Below are positions 25,715 to 38,410 of a stretch of DNA of 64,000 bases, in pieces. The notes under the pieces are model-generated. The model ran no database searches, had not been told where the DNA came from, and saw only the letters and a list, made by a program, of their open reading frames with translations. The DNA comes from Phorcus lineatus. Taxonomy: Eukaryota > Mollusca > Gastropoda > Trochida > Trochidae. The stretch is taken from contig OV121089.1 in assembly GCA_921293015.1 (NCBI GenBank), positions 43,161,220 to 43,225,219 of the forward strand, given 5' to 3'. A program made the translations under genes and the position numbers. The first letter of the stretch is position 1; every line of letters begins with the position of its first letter.

Positions 25715-26797
25715 TAGTCCATATTCACTTGGTTTTAACTTGAACTAGTGTCTTTCACTGGCTAATTTCAACCTTGGTGCCAAACCGCCTAACATTTGTC
25801 TTTTCAGTGCAGCCCCCTCTTCGGTAAAAAGTTGCAATTCTTATATATTATTGCTAATTGGACTATTGAGATCATTCGCAGCAGCCTGGACAGCGTGCAC
25901 AGAAGAAATGCTGCAAGGCTTCTCTTTCGGGATAGCGCAAGTTGAAGCCATGCAATGGCAGATTAATCATTTCATTGTGTTTTAAAAGAAAGGTGGCGGC
26001 CGTCATGTTGAAAGGTTGGTTGACTTGATCTACTTGCCTCTATTTACTGATAGGGAAGGCTTTTGTCGCAGTCTTTATGCAATTGGCTAGCATAAACATG
26101 TGGCAGTATATGCTATGGTCAGACCATGTGGACTTCGCATCTTATTTGAGTCAATATTCTAGAATTTTATTCCTCGTCACATGGTCGATTTAAAAAAGTC
26201 TGAGCAACTTCAGTAGACATTCACCAAATAACGACTGTTATGTTCTTTCTATGCTGAAAATTATGGCTGATTTTGCTTGGAGCCTAGTTTTAGCTTACAT
26301 GGCCAAAAAGGTCCAAATGATTTTTGGTATTGCTTTTTCCTCAATTTGTACATGTGAAAACTTTACTATTTTAAACTCTTTTTAGAATTGCTTAATAGTT
26401 TCAGTATAGTAACAGTAACACGGTTTAAGTCATATTTTTTTTATTAAAAAGACAGGCATAGTACAACAACATACATGCGCTAATAACTGAAACTTAACTT
26501 TGGATCTTTTCTAAATCTTACAAGAAGAAACTTATGAGGCAAGGAATCAATCAACGATTGAAGTTGCTCTGTTCACTGGAAATCTTTAACAATGTATCAA
26601 TACCTACATTTACGTCTCAGGTATCCGAATCTTAACTCCATAATCGGTTATAATGATTTCCTGATTTATTTACATATTTTATCAATCCATCCAAAACGGA
26701 TTTGGCTTTGTATTATTAGCGTGATGCTGTCAGCTGTAAATGGATATCCCGAACATGCTACTATTGGATGTGAATAAAAATTATTGCAACCTGTGAC

Positions 26798-27006
26798 CAC
26801 AGGCCCTCGGATCATTATAAAAAAATATAAAAAAATCAAAAAATCTAAATTAATTAAATTTTTTGAGAAAACCCCCTGAATAGAATTGTACTTCTGTTAA
26901 TAGTATATGGATTAACAGAAGTACAATTCTATTCAGGGGGTGTTCTTAGAAAAAAAATTAATTTAGATTTTTTAAATTTTTTTTTATAATGATCCGAGGG
27001 CCTGTG
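26798..27006. mobile_element. 209-bp near-perfect hairpin element
   Basis: The arms run from cacaggccctcggatcat at the left to its complement at 27006 and from accccctgaatagaattg to its complement, closing on a loop of about 9 bp near 26902-26910. Mismatches are confined mainly to the A/T runs, so insertion was recent or the hairpin is kept by gene conversion. No convincing target duplication was found. It is probably a MITE or foldback transposon. Confidence 0.75.
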
Positions 27007-27798
27007 CTGTGCCTGTGTCTCCTCCGAATCCGTGAAGTTTTCACCAAGCTACCCCAGACCTGGAACAATTCATACCCAAAACATTTTGTCGTGGAAAATC
27101 CGGGTACATAAGTTAAATGCCTTTATCACACCTGATTTTCTATTACTTCAACGAAATATTTTTTCGCGCCAGTCGTTAAACTTAAATAATACCACATTTT
27201 ATTGTTGTGCACTTTGACATTGCAAAACCCAAACCTTCTGTGTGAATAATCTTTAATGAACCACTTCAGCAATATTATTTTCACTCGGCAAATAATTGAC
27301 AATTTCAACTATAATATTTCGGATCGTGTGATTGACATATCATGTAACTGTTAAATCATCATTACCATGTGATTTTCTAATGTTAGGAATCTTGTGAAGC
27401 TAGATTACACCGCTTTAAAAGGTATCTCACTCAACAGGAAAGGAACCCTTTTATCTACGGTAATTAATTTGACATGTGAACCTGGCCAACCATCGAATTC
27501 AATATTAATGAACTTAATATTGAATATGTGATTCTCTAACGTGACAAAAAAATTGGCAAAAAATGAAAATTTGTATCATCACTCTTTACACATCACAAGG
27601 AGAGACCATTTGAAATATATAATGAGAATTATTATTTTGTGCATTTATCTGTAGAAAACTTCAATGTATATATTGTTTTGAATATACACAGCAAAAGAAG
27701 TTAAATCCAAATAAAAGCTGAATTATAGGTATATAATGAAAATTTCAATCCCCATGATGGCAAATCAAAGAGTGATATATTGGTGATAAAATAAGGTG

Positions 27799-29416
27799 CC
27801 AGGGGCGTAGCTACCTATACGCAATGAACTCAAATTTCATAAAGAAACCCAACCCTATTTAAATCTTATTCTGCATGTTTGATTAAGAGTAGAAGCTGAA
27901 CATTGAGAGAGAAAAAGCGACATCATTGTAATTATTACAACTGGGCAACCCTCACTTGCTTAGCATTTTAGCAATTTATCGCTGTAGAATCACGAAATAT
28001 CCTTATTTGACAGGTCCTTCTCGTTAAGCATATGTTTTCTGAAAGTTTAGCTTATTTTCCCGAGGAAAGACGATAATGAAATGCAAAATACATGTACACA
28101 CAGTCTTAACAGCCTACTAACGTCACTGACGTATTAGATTTCGCCCTTTTGCAAGTGTCCCTAATAACTTCTGTGGTTTATGTGATTGATGTCACATATG
28201 TCAAACTTTTTGTAATGGAGTAATTTTAAAGTGAATTACCGAGTGTTGTTGAATGTATCATCTCAACAAAATGAAGAAATAGTCGCGATTGTTTTTAAAT
28301 GGACAAGTGCGTGCGCCAATGCCAAATAGTCACACGTAATTTTGGAAACTTATCTGGAGCAGACAGAAGAAAACTTAGGTCAAAATATTGTTTTTATTGG
28401 TTAAATAACAACTAAATAATGTATGTAACTAATAATGTAAAATAGACGTGCTTTTTTTCTAATTAAAAATTGGTGATTAACATATTTTGGGATGAATATT
28501 TTACATTTTTTAATTTTATCAACATACATGGTACTTCGATACGTATCAAAGTTAGGGCGTAAGGCACCGAATTAAACGAGTCGTACTCATATGCTCCGTA
28601 AGACAGTCAAAACAAAGAAACGGAATAGATGAATAATTCACTGTGAACCTTGTACATAAATGCAAGACGATAATACAACTAGACCCTTGGATTTATCAGC
28701 CGATTTTAAGATAAACTAGAACGGAAGACAAGCGAAGACAAGCGTTACAATAAATCAAAACATTAATAGTTTGCTATATGATTTTGCTTGAACGTGCAAA
28801 AGAACAGAGCGATAAAGAATTCATGAAACAAACATGTTTCAAACTGACATAATTTCAAGTGATTTTTATAATTTATTATTGTTTAATATGTTATTAAAAA
28901 TGGTTAAAATATTTGTTTCCTCACATTATTTTAAAATATCAATCTGACAATTCTCTTTTCATGTAAATTTTAATAGGTATTGAAAACAAGATGTATTTCA
29001 ATAAATGGAAGATATGACTGAAACATAGTTACACAATTTCTTTAGAAGCAAACTCAGACACATTGTCCTCTAAAAAAGACGACATTTCAAAGCTCACTTC
29101 GAAAGTCAGTGTCGAATCTTTTGAAGTGAGATAGGAGAACAAACTTGGCCATTTATCGTATTTCGTGACGCCATATATCAAAGATGCATAGATGCATTTA
29201 AGTCCAGGTACAGTAGATAGACAAAAACTTAAATTACCTTCACATGTATAAATTTATGTATATAATTTTAATGGCTTCAAAACACCAGAACTGATTGGAC
29301 GACCGTAGAGCAAGAAGCATCCTGGCTCATTTGGCTCATTACTGAAATAACGTATTCTTGTTTTCAAAAAATAGTTCGACTGAGAACATTTTTCAAAACC
29401 CTAGCTACGCTCCTGG
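27799..29416. mobile_element. Possible 1.6-kb non-autonomous DNA transposon with 15-bp inverted ends
   Basis: CCAGGGGCGTAGCTA at 27799-27813 and its complement with one mismatch at 29402-29416 form inverted ends. Short direct GTG triplets flank both. The interior has no open frame of note. The pairing could be two unrelated insertions of the same family rather than one element. Confidence 0.45.
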
Positions 29417-29529
29417 GTGTTACCTCTTGGGAAATCTCTCTGACGAACGCACTCACATGCACAGGAATCCCGCCATTCATATGTCGCACACGGTAAAGTT
29501 TCATACAATCACAATATTGGATCAGTATG

Positions 29530-29950
29530 GACTTCATTATCACTTTTTTTTGCATTGGCAAATCATACGGCTTCTTCGAACAGGACTTTCTTGCAAGGAA
29601 ACTGCAAGAAGAACTCAGTTTCACTACGACGTAATAAGCAGCGTGGTGAGGAAGCATGCGCAAACAAAAGCAAAGGACCTTCACCGTTCTTGAAGACCAA
29701 AAGCTACCACGCCCCAAGAGAACAGAGCTCTGTTACGGCCTTTTCGTTCAAGCACCCTTCTTAAACAGGCTTGAGCAACCAGACTGTGAGAAAGCGCCTC
29801 AAAGCTCCTGGATTAAGGGCCAGAAGGAACATCAAGCGTCAACAGCTCACAAATCACCACAAGCGTCAGTGTAGGTTATGGTGTGAGCACAGGCAGAGGT
29901 GGAACCTAAGATCATTGAAGAGAACACACTGGACCTTTGCATTAAGACAG
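29530..29950 (+). pseudogene. Decayed Tc1/mariner transposase fragment
   Basis: Translation in shifting frames gives typical Tc1 pieces in the right order. A helix-turn-helix (IIRLLRTGLSCKETARRTQ, then VISSVVRKHAQTKA) comes first, followed by a middle segment (LYGLFVQAPFLN-like) and then QTVRKRLKAPGLRARR with LTNHHKRQCRLWC and WNLRSLKRTHW. At least two frameshifts and stops break it, and the DDE catalytic region after the last block is missing. It sits directly beside the candidate inverted-repeat element ending at 29416. It is inactive. Confidence 0.75.
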
Positions 29951-29998
29951 AGGTTGTATAGGAATTTATGACGGAGCTACCTCTGTTGGGAGAGAATG
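29945..29998. mobile_element. Isolated end of the 'gacggagctacctctg' TIR element
   Basis: This 54-bp piece (cattaagacagaggttg ... gacggagctacctctgttgg ... gagaatgg) matches the terminal inverted repeat of the complete element at 37386-37848. No partner end was found nearby, so it is a solo or truncated end. It lies between the Tc1 and gypsy fragments. Confidence 0.65.
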
Positions 29999-30069
29999 GT
30001 TACATTGGAAAGAGTTACGGGAAGTGTTTAACAGATTCCATAAGGCTAATCTTATCATAGGCCCATTTC

Positions 30070-30870
30070 CAAATGTGTTTTCACAGCTTAGTGTATCGAG
30101 CAAGTGCCCGTCAAGACAGAGTTAAAGCTGTGAAGGATTTCCCAGTTCCTACAAATGTACAGGAATTACGCAGGGTGATAGGACTATTCAGCTGGTTTAG
30201 AAAGTTGATCCCTAACAACAGTGGTCATGCAAGCTCTCTCAACAAACTCCTGAAGAAAGGAGTCAAGTTTGAGTGGCTTGATGGACAACAAACTTCATTT
30301 GATTGCGTTAAGCAGTCTCTGATTGACTCTCCGACTTCTGAATTCCCTTGCTACGACCTGCCTTTCAGACTCTCAGTTGATACTACTAGCAGGGCCTAGA
30401 CCACATGTGCTATCAAATTCACCCAGTTGATAATTTTCCTCCAGAAACTCCGAGTAGACTGAAAGCAAGGGTAATGTGATTTGTTTCAAAGTCGCTCTCC
30501 CCATATCAAGGTACATAAGGACCAGCAAAGTTTGAAATGTTAGGGATTGTGACTAGTGTACTAGATTGTGCATCTTATGCGCGAGGTAGACATTTAGTAG
30601 TTGAATGTGATCACCAGGCTCTCAAAATTTTATTTCAGAAGAAAATAGAAAGGGTTATTTAACAGAGATGGTTAGCTATCTTGAAACAGTTTGACTTTTA
30701 ATAGCAAGCAGTACAAATGGTTGTGGACGTTCTCGTATGTTAACCCTGTGCCAAACCTGAAAAGGAGGACCAATTCTTTCCATATGTTGAAGAGAAAGTA
30801 TGAAGAGCCATGCTGCCGGATGGAAAGTATTTTTTTCAAGATCTACGACAAAAAGATAGGGATATCAAAG
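30070..30870 (+). pseudogene. Ty3/gypsy retrotransposon fragment (reverse transcriptase to RNase H)
   Basis: The open frame at about 30073-30399 reads as the end of a gypsy reverse transcriptase and the connection to RNase H: VKAVKDFPVPTNVQELRRVI, GLFSWFRKLIPN, LNKLLKKGVKFEW. RNase H-like pieces follow in other frames (GRHLVVECDHQALKILF near 30580-30640). Frameshifts and stops break it. No gag, protease, integrase or flanking LTRs are identifiable here. It is inactive. Confidence 0.75.
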
Positions 30871-32239
30871 AATTTGTGAGCAGAATCGACACCAACTGAA
30901 ATTCGTTCTTGACGCTGAATATGATGTAGACACTGAAGATGACATAGACGTAGCTCCGAACAGCAGAAGATTCAAAATGAGTTAGAAGCAATAATCAAGT
31001 AGACCAAATGAGCTTCAGGTCGCTACATCTCAAATTTAGTGAAGAGTTAAGTCCGCGCCGCAGCGGAAGAAAATATGTCCTGCTCAAAGCAAACTATACA
31101 AAGGAAAGCTGATGAGAGATGCAATGATGTGAAGTTCCAAAAGAATGAGTGTGTGTAGCTGCTCTCAGAACTTCTCGACCTAGACAGAAGCTTCAAAATA
31201 AATATAATGGTGCTCTTGTTGTTGACATTGTTGACTGTTTCCATACACTGAATCTGAGAATCTCAGAGACTAACCAATGTTAGTTACTTCCTGTGCATGT
31301 AACTAGATTGAAGTCATCTTACGTCACGATGTTGCTACTTCTGCAAGTAAAGTAACCATTGTGTCCAGGGTTGATCAGAGTTTCCAAACTGTTTTAGATT
31401 GTTAAAAAGGTGGTAAATAAATATAAAATATAAGATTGTAAAAGTTAAGAAAACTTCCCCCAAAGAGAAAGAAAGCCCTGAGATTTATACTTTGATCATG
31501 TGGACTCCAGCGATGTTTTAGGGGTAACATCTGTTGAAAGTGGGGATAATTGCATTAACCGAGTCTAGCGTCAAAGAGACAGCTAAAATGAGTGCCTACA
31601 TTCTCATGTGCCTGATAAAAGCCAAGTTTAAACGAAGAAAGTGCCACAGTGACTTTAAATCAATCCAAACTCAATTTTGTAGGCTGTTCTTTAAAAGTTA
31701 ACAAGGTATTTAGGATCTGCGTGTCCGGAGGATTTGTCGTGATCAAAAGGGCTTGACAAACTCAAGTTTGGTATGAATGTTATCTATGGTTTGCCTTTTT
31801 GGGTTTAAAACTCCAGGGTGCCCAATATTTTTGAAATTTTGATAGAAAGATTTTTTACACGAGTATGTTTCGTTTCAGGATGTTATTTGAACACAAGCGT
31901 GACAAGTAAAGTTCAAATCTGGTATTACTTTTACTTTTAGAGGTAAAAACTCGGAGTACAAAATATTTTGCAAATTTTGAAATATCGCATTGACACGTGG
32001 CCGGAAATGGTCAATCCAATGACTGAAGCAACATTTCCAATTGAAATGGGTTTTTAAAAATATTAATATCAATTGGGATTGAGTCGTTGCACAAAACAAC
32101 AAAAGAGTGACATTGGGGGAAAGCTGGTGTTATTTAATCATGTATCAGAAACTGGTGCCGAAAATTACGATTTTCATTGAAAACATTTTTAGTGGAATGA
32201 CATAAAAGTGGCAGTAGTACGCAGTAGATTTATTTCTTC
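30871..32239. other. Sequence without recognisable gene between the gypsy fragment and the broken gene copy
   Basis: It probably includes further decayed retrotransposon sequence on the left. No long frame and no domain was seen. The 65-residue frame near 31047-31244 shows no recognisable motif. Confidence 0.35.
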
Positions 32240-32532
32240 CTTTTTTCACAATAAAGAAATCTTAACTACGAGAATCTCTTTTGCCTATTAGATTGGTTAT
32301 TTAGGGACGTGTCACAAAATCACATATTAGTTCGGAAAAAATACTAATATTAGCATTAGAATATTAGAACAACATCTGATACCGGGTCCAGATTCACTTT
32401 ATTGTTTTGTTTTACGGTTTTGAAACATGACATGAAGGTTACTAGGTTGAAGTTGAGCACACACATGTCAATTCAATCATTCTCTCCCATCAGAGATATC
32501 TCCGTCATAAATCCTATACAACCCTGTCTTAA

Positions 32533-33003
32533 AGAGCCACTCCGTGATTTTCATAACATATTATTTACCTTTGATACGAACCTAAATGTCATATGTGGTG
32601 ATATAAAATCAAAACATCTTAACTTTTCATATCCAAAAGAAATATATATGACAAATATTAGTTTTCCATGAAAATCTAAAACAGCCTTATAAATGCACAG
32701 AGGTGTAGATATCACGTCCAATATACATGTATACTAGTTATAGAACCTAACGAACACTATCAACTCCGAACTGCCCTCCTGGCTGTTTCAGATAAGTCTC
32801 CAATATTACGTTTGACTATCTGACACGCGCAACTGTCAGGTTTTCGATCATAATTGCGACGTTTTACCTTCACATTGTCACTGCAAAAAACCCAATAAGC
32901 TTTAAAATGTGTCTTTTTGTAAACAGTCGACACTTCGCGATCAAATGACACCATTGATTAAGTTTGGCATATATGACAATCCAACAACTCACGGAGTGGC
33001 TCT
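32533..33003. mobile_element. 471-bp MITE with TTAA target duplication
   Basis: The inverted ends are AGAGCCACTCCGTGA and its complement, flanked by TTAA at 32529-32532 and 33004-33007. A TTAA duplication is characteristic of the piggyBac and Kolobok superfamilies. There is no transposase. It is inserted about 50 bp inside the left end of the TIR element that starts at 32478. Confidence 0.85.
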
Positions 33004-33222
33004 TTAACACGAAGGCTTCTCGATTTCCGGCAATTTCCCCTACTGGCGCAATATTGCAAACTACTTGGCAATATTTCAGCCAAAGAAAACACCGAATGCA
33101 TGAATAACATATTTGTTGTCACACAGGACTATGCAATCGCCAAATGAGGCGAATGAGCTTTGTAAAGAAGACCCAAATGCAAGGTGCATACTCGAATAAA
33201 ATTTAGCTTTTAGAAAGCTTAC

Positions 33223-34350
33223 TGTCACGGTGTAACGATATCTAAACTCAGGTGAGACCCGTTATCTGACAGAAAGATAAGAAAAGAAAAATAATCAAGC
33301 CAATAAATAACTAGAGAGAAGCCAATCCGTGAATCAAGTGATTCATTTGCAGTCAACACAAGACGATAACCGGGTACAGCGACACGCTACCCGTAATCCA
33401 CTCAACAGGAGTTAACAACTAATTAAGGAAGTCAACAACCCATGAATAAACACATAGACAAACTGTAGGGAATCACTCTAGCATACCCCCAGACGTTGTA
33501 ATAACAATATAAGCTAATGGCCGTCTTAACGAGATAGCATACATAAGACAACTCAACACTTTGGCGAATATACAACGTTAGTTACGGGACACGGGGAACG
33601 GGTGGACTAACAATAGGGATGAATAAAACAACAAGCACACAGTACTTTAGATTATCCCTAATCACTACTTGAGTGAGTAAATGAATAAGAACACTAGATT
33701 AGTTATAGTAGAACTTATCAAATAATGGGAGGGAAGGTAAGGTTAAAACTGTAAGTTCTTAAAGGAAGTGATCACATACTCCAGAAAGGTACAGAGAAAA
33801 ATGAAGGAATATTAACCTCACCGAAATACTTCCAGCGTCCCAGGTCCACCCGTGACCTCTCCCAGCAAGGGTCAAGTCAAGACTACTGGTACCGGAGCTT
33901 AGCTCGGTATTTATATGGCCCATGCGGACGTCGAAGTAACCATGGCTTTACTCGAAGAACAGAATGGTAGCCTAGCGTAAGGATATCTTAATCTGTGTTT
34001 CTTTGTGAAACTAAATTATCCCTAGCTCCATTAATATTTAAGGTATGGAGCCCTACAATGGCTTATTGTAAAGGGCGCAAACTCTTCTACAAGAAGATAT
34101 AAATATCTATATCATGAGTATTGGCATATAAATACTACATGTAATAAGGCTGATAAATGGAGCATGGAAATGACATTTGAACATATGAAAATAGCCACAG
34201 TCGGCGAATAAAGACATGAATGATAAAAATAGATACATGAATGTAAAGTACATAATATGTACTTTCGATATATACAATAATTGAAGATATTTTATGAAAG
34301 TACATTAGAGGAGAGGCGAAAAATAGGTCGCACGCTCGAACTGCGTGACA
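33223..34350. mobile_element. Solo LTR (1128 bp) with 5-bp target duplication
   Basis: It begins TGTCACGG and ends GCGTGACA, that is TG...CA, and is flanked by CTTAC at 33218-33222 and 34351-34355. The 5-bp duplication plus TG...CA ends are the classic LTR retrotransposon signature. No internal gag-pol lies beside it, so it is a solo LTR left by recombination between two LTRs. A TATA-like tatttatat at about 33908 could be its promoter. The empty site is visible in the related element at about 37555-37570. Confidence 0.85.
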
Positions 34351-35455
34351 CTTACGTAAAATACTTAGGCGATGTGAATGATAACTTTTGAAATGGCGTC
34401 GCTGATATCGCAACTAATTTTTATTTCATCCAATCAGCGCTCTACATTTCAATATCAAGAAACCTTCGTATTAAGACAGAGGTTGAATAGGAAGTTATGA
34501 CGGAGCTATCTCTGTTGGGAGAGAATGCATTTCATTGGCATTGGAAATACTGAAAAACTCGAGAATAGGCGAGATTTGGTTTTCCAAAAGGCATCTCTAT
34601 ACAAACACAAGTGTTGGCATTGGTTAGTGAAACGTTACCAAGCACAGAAGATTTTCATTAATACATGAATTTGTATTGATAAATAGGTCTATTATCGAAA
34701 AGTACATCTTCGGTGTACCTTTCTCTATTTTTGAGTTTTTGTATAAATTGGTATTGCCGGATTTCATATCTGCGTATGTCTTCTTTTTAAATACAAATAG
34801 TTCTTTGAATATTGTTAAATTCAATGATTCAGTTTCAAGTCATGTCCACACTTTTCTATTTAATGATTTTCCGTCGATGGAACGTTAAAGGACCCTATCA
34901 TTTGACAAATAGACTGTATTGGTTTCCCTGTTCTATGCAAGAGAATACCCTCTATTCTTGTTCGCAATATCTGTTCTTTGAGCGCTCTTTGATTTCACAG
35001 AAGGAAAGGAGCGTGTCCACCTTTCTGGGATTTCATGTTGAAGGGTGAACCACTGTCATCATTCCTGGCAAATTTTGCAGCTTTCTTTGGTTCCATACGT
35101 AGAAGGTAATCTTTAAACGAACGTCCTTGACCCTGACCTTGAGTGTCCTTGAACAAGTCTCCAGTTGCCATGTCCACCAGGGAACAACCTTGAGTATTCA
35201 GACACACAGTTGCGCACTCAATATCTGATTTACACTGAGTTGCCCTCAAAACCGCGTGGCTTGTCGTGTTGAGTGCTGCAGTTTTCTCGTGTCTGAAGAG
35301 GGTATACTTTGAATGGGTTGTCTGCATTCCGAGGAACAAGATAACCACATAGAATTCTACGTATAACATGCTGGACATCGACAAAGTAACAAGCTGTCTT
35401 GAAAATTGTAACGTCTTAAATGATAGTCTTGTTCAAGTTTTCTATGTAACTTGAA

Positions 35456-35463
35456 TATTTATA
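35456..35463 (-). promoter_or_regulatory. TATA box of the broken gene copy
   Basis: TATAAATA on the - strand lies 72 bp upstream of the copy's ATG, in the same place as in the intact gene. The flanking 100 bp are also conserved between the copies. Confidence 0.6.
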
Positions 35464-35499
35464 CTTGACAGGTTATCTGTGTTTTGACAACAGTCGGCT

Positions 35500-37385
35500 T
35501 GTTTGAATGGTGTCTCTATGTTATTATTACAATATTTTTTTCGACATAATAAATGTTTCTAGATAGCAATGGTCTTGTCATATAATGATTGGATATAAAT
35601 TTCGCAATCTATGCACATGTTCCTAGTTAGCCCATCACAAAACGATACGTCAGAGGTCAATTGGGTCATACCTAATGAGTACTGTTCATATAATTTAAAA
35701 GCGTTCCAATCACAAGATCGTATGTTTATTGGAGGCAACCTCTACACGCAACACAGGTTTCGTTTTTGGATGAGTAAGATGGATGTAAAGGCTTAAATGT
35801 AAAATAATTTTTCATTTTTATACAAAAATGCTTATTCAGTTCATTTATAAGCATATTTAATTTCTTTATCATTATCTTACAGTCCTATTGATTTCCAATC
35901 ATATAATTTATCAAACTAAATTCAGTAATCAAAACTGATTGAGCTCTTTGTTTTTATCACAATAATAGCACATGGTCAATGTTTATAAACAATAGGTCAG
36001 CTGGTGGCAGTTTTTAATCCATGCTGCCTTGCACACCTCCGTCACACTACATGTTGGAAGGACATCTGGTCCATGTGGGTACACAATGTGTGAGTATTAC
36101 ATTTGGCCATGTACTACCATATCTTGTTCTGTTGTGGTTTTGTGCTCTAAATATTAGCCTATGAATACATTTATGTATATTTCGTAGGAAATGGGTAAGT
36201 TTTAATTGTTATTTTGTTATTTCATTACTGTTTTCATGACTATGAGCCTAAATGAAATGTATCACTTCTAAATGTTTGTAAAGGGATAATGATTTATCCA
36301 TAATGCTGGCAGAAAACCCTAATTTTTTCTTTTGCTTAAGAGTAAAAATGAGGAAAAAAGGTTTCTCTCTAACTATATTGATATGGGGGTTTTTTATCCA
36401 TCACTGAGGTTCTTTTATTTGTTTTCATTTTAGTTTTTGAACCTCGCCACACCGTGAAGCATAAAGGTTCAACGCCATGCTGTAAAACATGAAATATGAA
36501 TGTTACCACTCCTGTACAACGCTAAAGTGAAATGGAATAAAGTCTGTGGCGTGAGTTTCAATTCTTGTGTTCTTGCCGCTACAATGGTTTTCTATTTGCA
36601 GTAAAATACTAGAGTAGTTCTGACCTGGTCAGGTGTACATTAAATGTGAAAGCTTCTAACATTTAATTAATTTTACCAGACAGATCATTTATTTCCATCT
36701 CACCTCATTTTAAATATTAAATTCTTGTAAAATAACAAATATTTAGCTTCTCCCGCTCGATTTATGAGAAACATTGAAATATACTCATAGATAAAAATAT
36801 CCTTGTATGTACACTACTGAGTTTAACAGTTACATTGGAAGGGCCATGAATTAAGAAAATTACCTTGTATTGGGGGAGGGCTACAATACATTTTACATAC
36901 AAACCAAAGAGAAAAAACTTTTTGCTGCATCAGTATTTGTATCCGCTGAGCTCCTTCAAAATACTCTGATCTCTTTCTGGCCAAATGCCAGTTTTTACTC
37001 AATGCCTCATCTTTGTTATCATAATTGTAAGAAATACATGCAACCGGTCACCCCCTGGAATAAAAGGCCGGTCAAGACCCAAGGCAGATTGAGTCAAAAG
37101 TTTAATAACAGTCATCTTTGTTGTTCCATACATGTTGCTTAAAACCATAATGTCCCCTTTAACATTACGCCTATGGGAAAAAATGTTTTAATTATGATTT
37201 ACATTTACTTTGAATTGAAATCAGGTCAAAATTGGGACAGTATGGTTTTAATTATTTGGGACACGAGCACTCGCAGACTAGATCTAGATCTAACTACCTT
37301 TATAAATCTATTCATCACGCTTTATTTACGCAAGCGGCCATTTGGGTTTTGAAGGGAAGCAAATCTCTACGTGAAAGGTTTGCCC
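35500..37385. other. Intergenic AT-rich sequence, no feature recognised
   Basis: Short frames only, without domains or splice-consistent structure. No tandem repeat or transposon ends were seen by eye. Confidence 0.35.
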
Positions 37386-37848
37386 CCATTCTTTCCCGAC
37401 AGAGGTAGCTCCGTCAAAAATTCCTATACAACCTCTGTCTTAATTCGAAGGTTTCTTGTGCACGAAATGTAGAACGCTGATCGGATTCAATCAAAGTTAG
37501 TTGTGCAATCAGCGACGCCGTTTCAAAAGTTATCATTCAAATCGCCTAAGTTATTTCCGTAAGCTTTCCAAAAGCTAAACTTTATTCGAATATGCACCTT
37601 GCACTTTGAGTCGTCTTTACAAAACACAAATGTCTCATTTTCCGACTGTTTCATTGCACAGGCCTGTGTGACATTAAATATGTTATTCATGCATTCGTTG
37701 TTTTCATTGGCTGAAATATAGCCAGGTATTTTAAGTTGCAATATTGCGCCGGTAGGGGGCACTGCCGGAAGCCAGAGAAACCTTCGCATTAAGACAGAGG
37801 TTGTATATAGGAATTTATGACGGAGCTACCTCTGTTGGGAGAGAATGG
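37386..37848. mobile_element. Complete 463-bp non-autonomous TIR element
   Basis: Terminal inverted repeats of about 66 bp: ccattctttcccgacagagg at the left pairs with the right end at 37848 (ggagctacctctgttgg...agaatgg). The interior is unique and non-coding, and is shared with the element at 32478-34529. A third, partial copy is at 29945-29998. Superfamily not assigned, because no clear target duplication is visible. Confidence 0.8.
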
Positions 37849-38295
37849 CTTGACGCAGAGTTTCACCTTTAGAAAGATAACAATGAATGATAAACTGAAA
37901 CATAAGTTGGATCTCTCTGGTATATACTTTAGTAGATTTTTAGCAATCTTAAACATTAAGAAACTTTGACTTCTGTCGCTCAATGGGCTTATAAATCAGG
38001 TAGGAAAGTGATAAAAAAGCATCAGATTCTTACATGTATATTACAATATCTTTTCTAAGTATTTGCAAAACCGTCGAAGTCGGACGATAGAAAGGAAGAT
38101 TGATGTGGGGAACAAAACTCAATATTTCCACAATAAAGAAATCTTAACTAGGATCATCTTGCATTTTTTTACTCTCATTACTCTGTGATTGGTCCATTAG
38201 ATTGGGTTTGAGGGACTTGAGGGATTTAGGCAACAAATCTCAATATTACATAATAATAACAGAACAAAAATATCGGATATTGGGTCCAGATAAAC

Positions 38296-38301
38296 TTTAT
38301 T
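38296..38301 (-). promoter_or_regulatory. Poly(A) signal of the secreted-protein gene
   Basis: AATAAA on the - strand, about 110 nt past the stop codon at 38411. It is conserved in the broken copy at about 32397. Confidence 0.6.
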
Positions 38302-38410
38302 TTCTTCTGATTAGTTGTTTACATGAAGTTGTGTGATTGGTACAATAAAACCAGTTTGTATTAAATATCTCAATTGATGTCCACAATTTTGCCACGAGAA
38401 TGGACCCCTG

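Larger units (their letters stand above)
32478..34529. mobile_element. TIR element inserted in the broken gene, itself interrupted twice
   Basis: It starts attctctcccatcagagat and ends with the complementary gacggagctatctctg...gagagaat. Removing the two later insertions (32533-33003 and 33223-34350, each with its duplicated target) leaves about 444 bp, close to the 463-bp intact relative at 37386-37848, and the interior matches that relative in reverse orientation. It has no coding capacity. Its own target duplication is unclear. Confidence 0.8.
32240..35384 (-). pseudogene. Broken, transposon-split copy of the secreted-protein gene at 38411-39562
   Basis: The N-terminal part (35384-34995) is open and close to the intact gene: MSMSSMLYVEFYVVILFLG, CKSDIECATVCLNTQGC, GDLFKDTQGQGQG. 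After about 130 residues the frame shifts; a later piece at 34824-34624 matches the intact gene around KHSKTEKGTLKIYYSK. At 34530 the copy is split by a 2-kb nest of transposons and resumes at about 32460-32240, where sequence equals 38630-38690 joined directly to 38130-38300. The join means about 330 bp, encoding the C-terminal 70-odd residues, were deleted. The 5' flank with its TATA box (35456-35463) and the 3' flank are also duplicated, so this was a DNA duplication, not a retrocopy. No working full-length product is expected. Confidence 0.85.
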
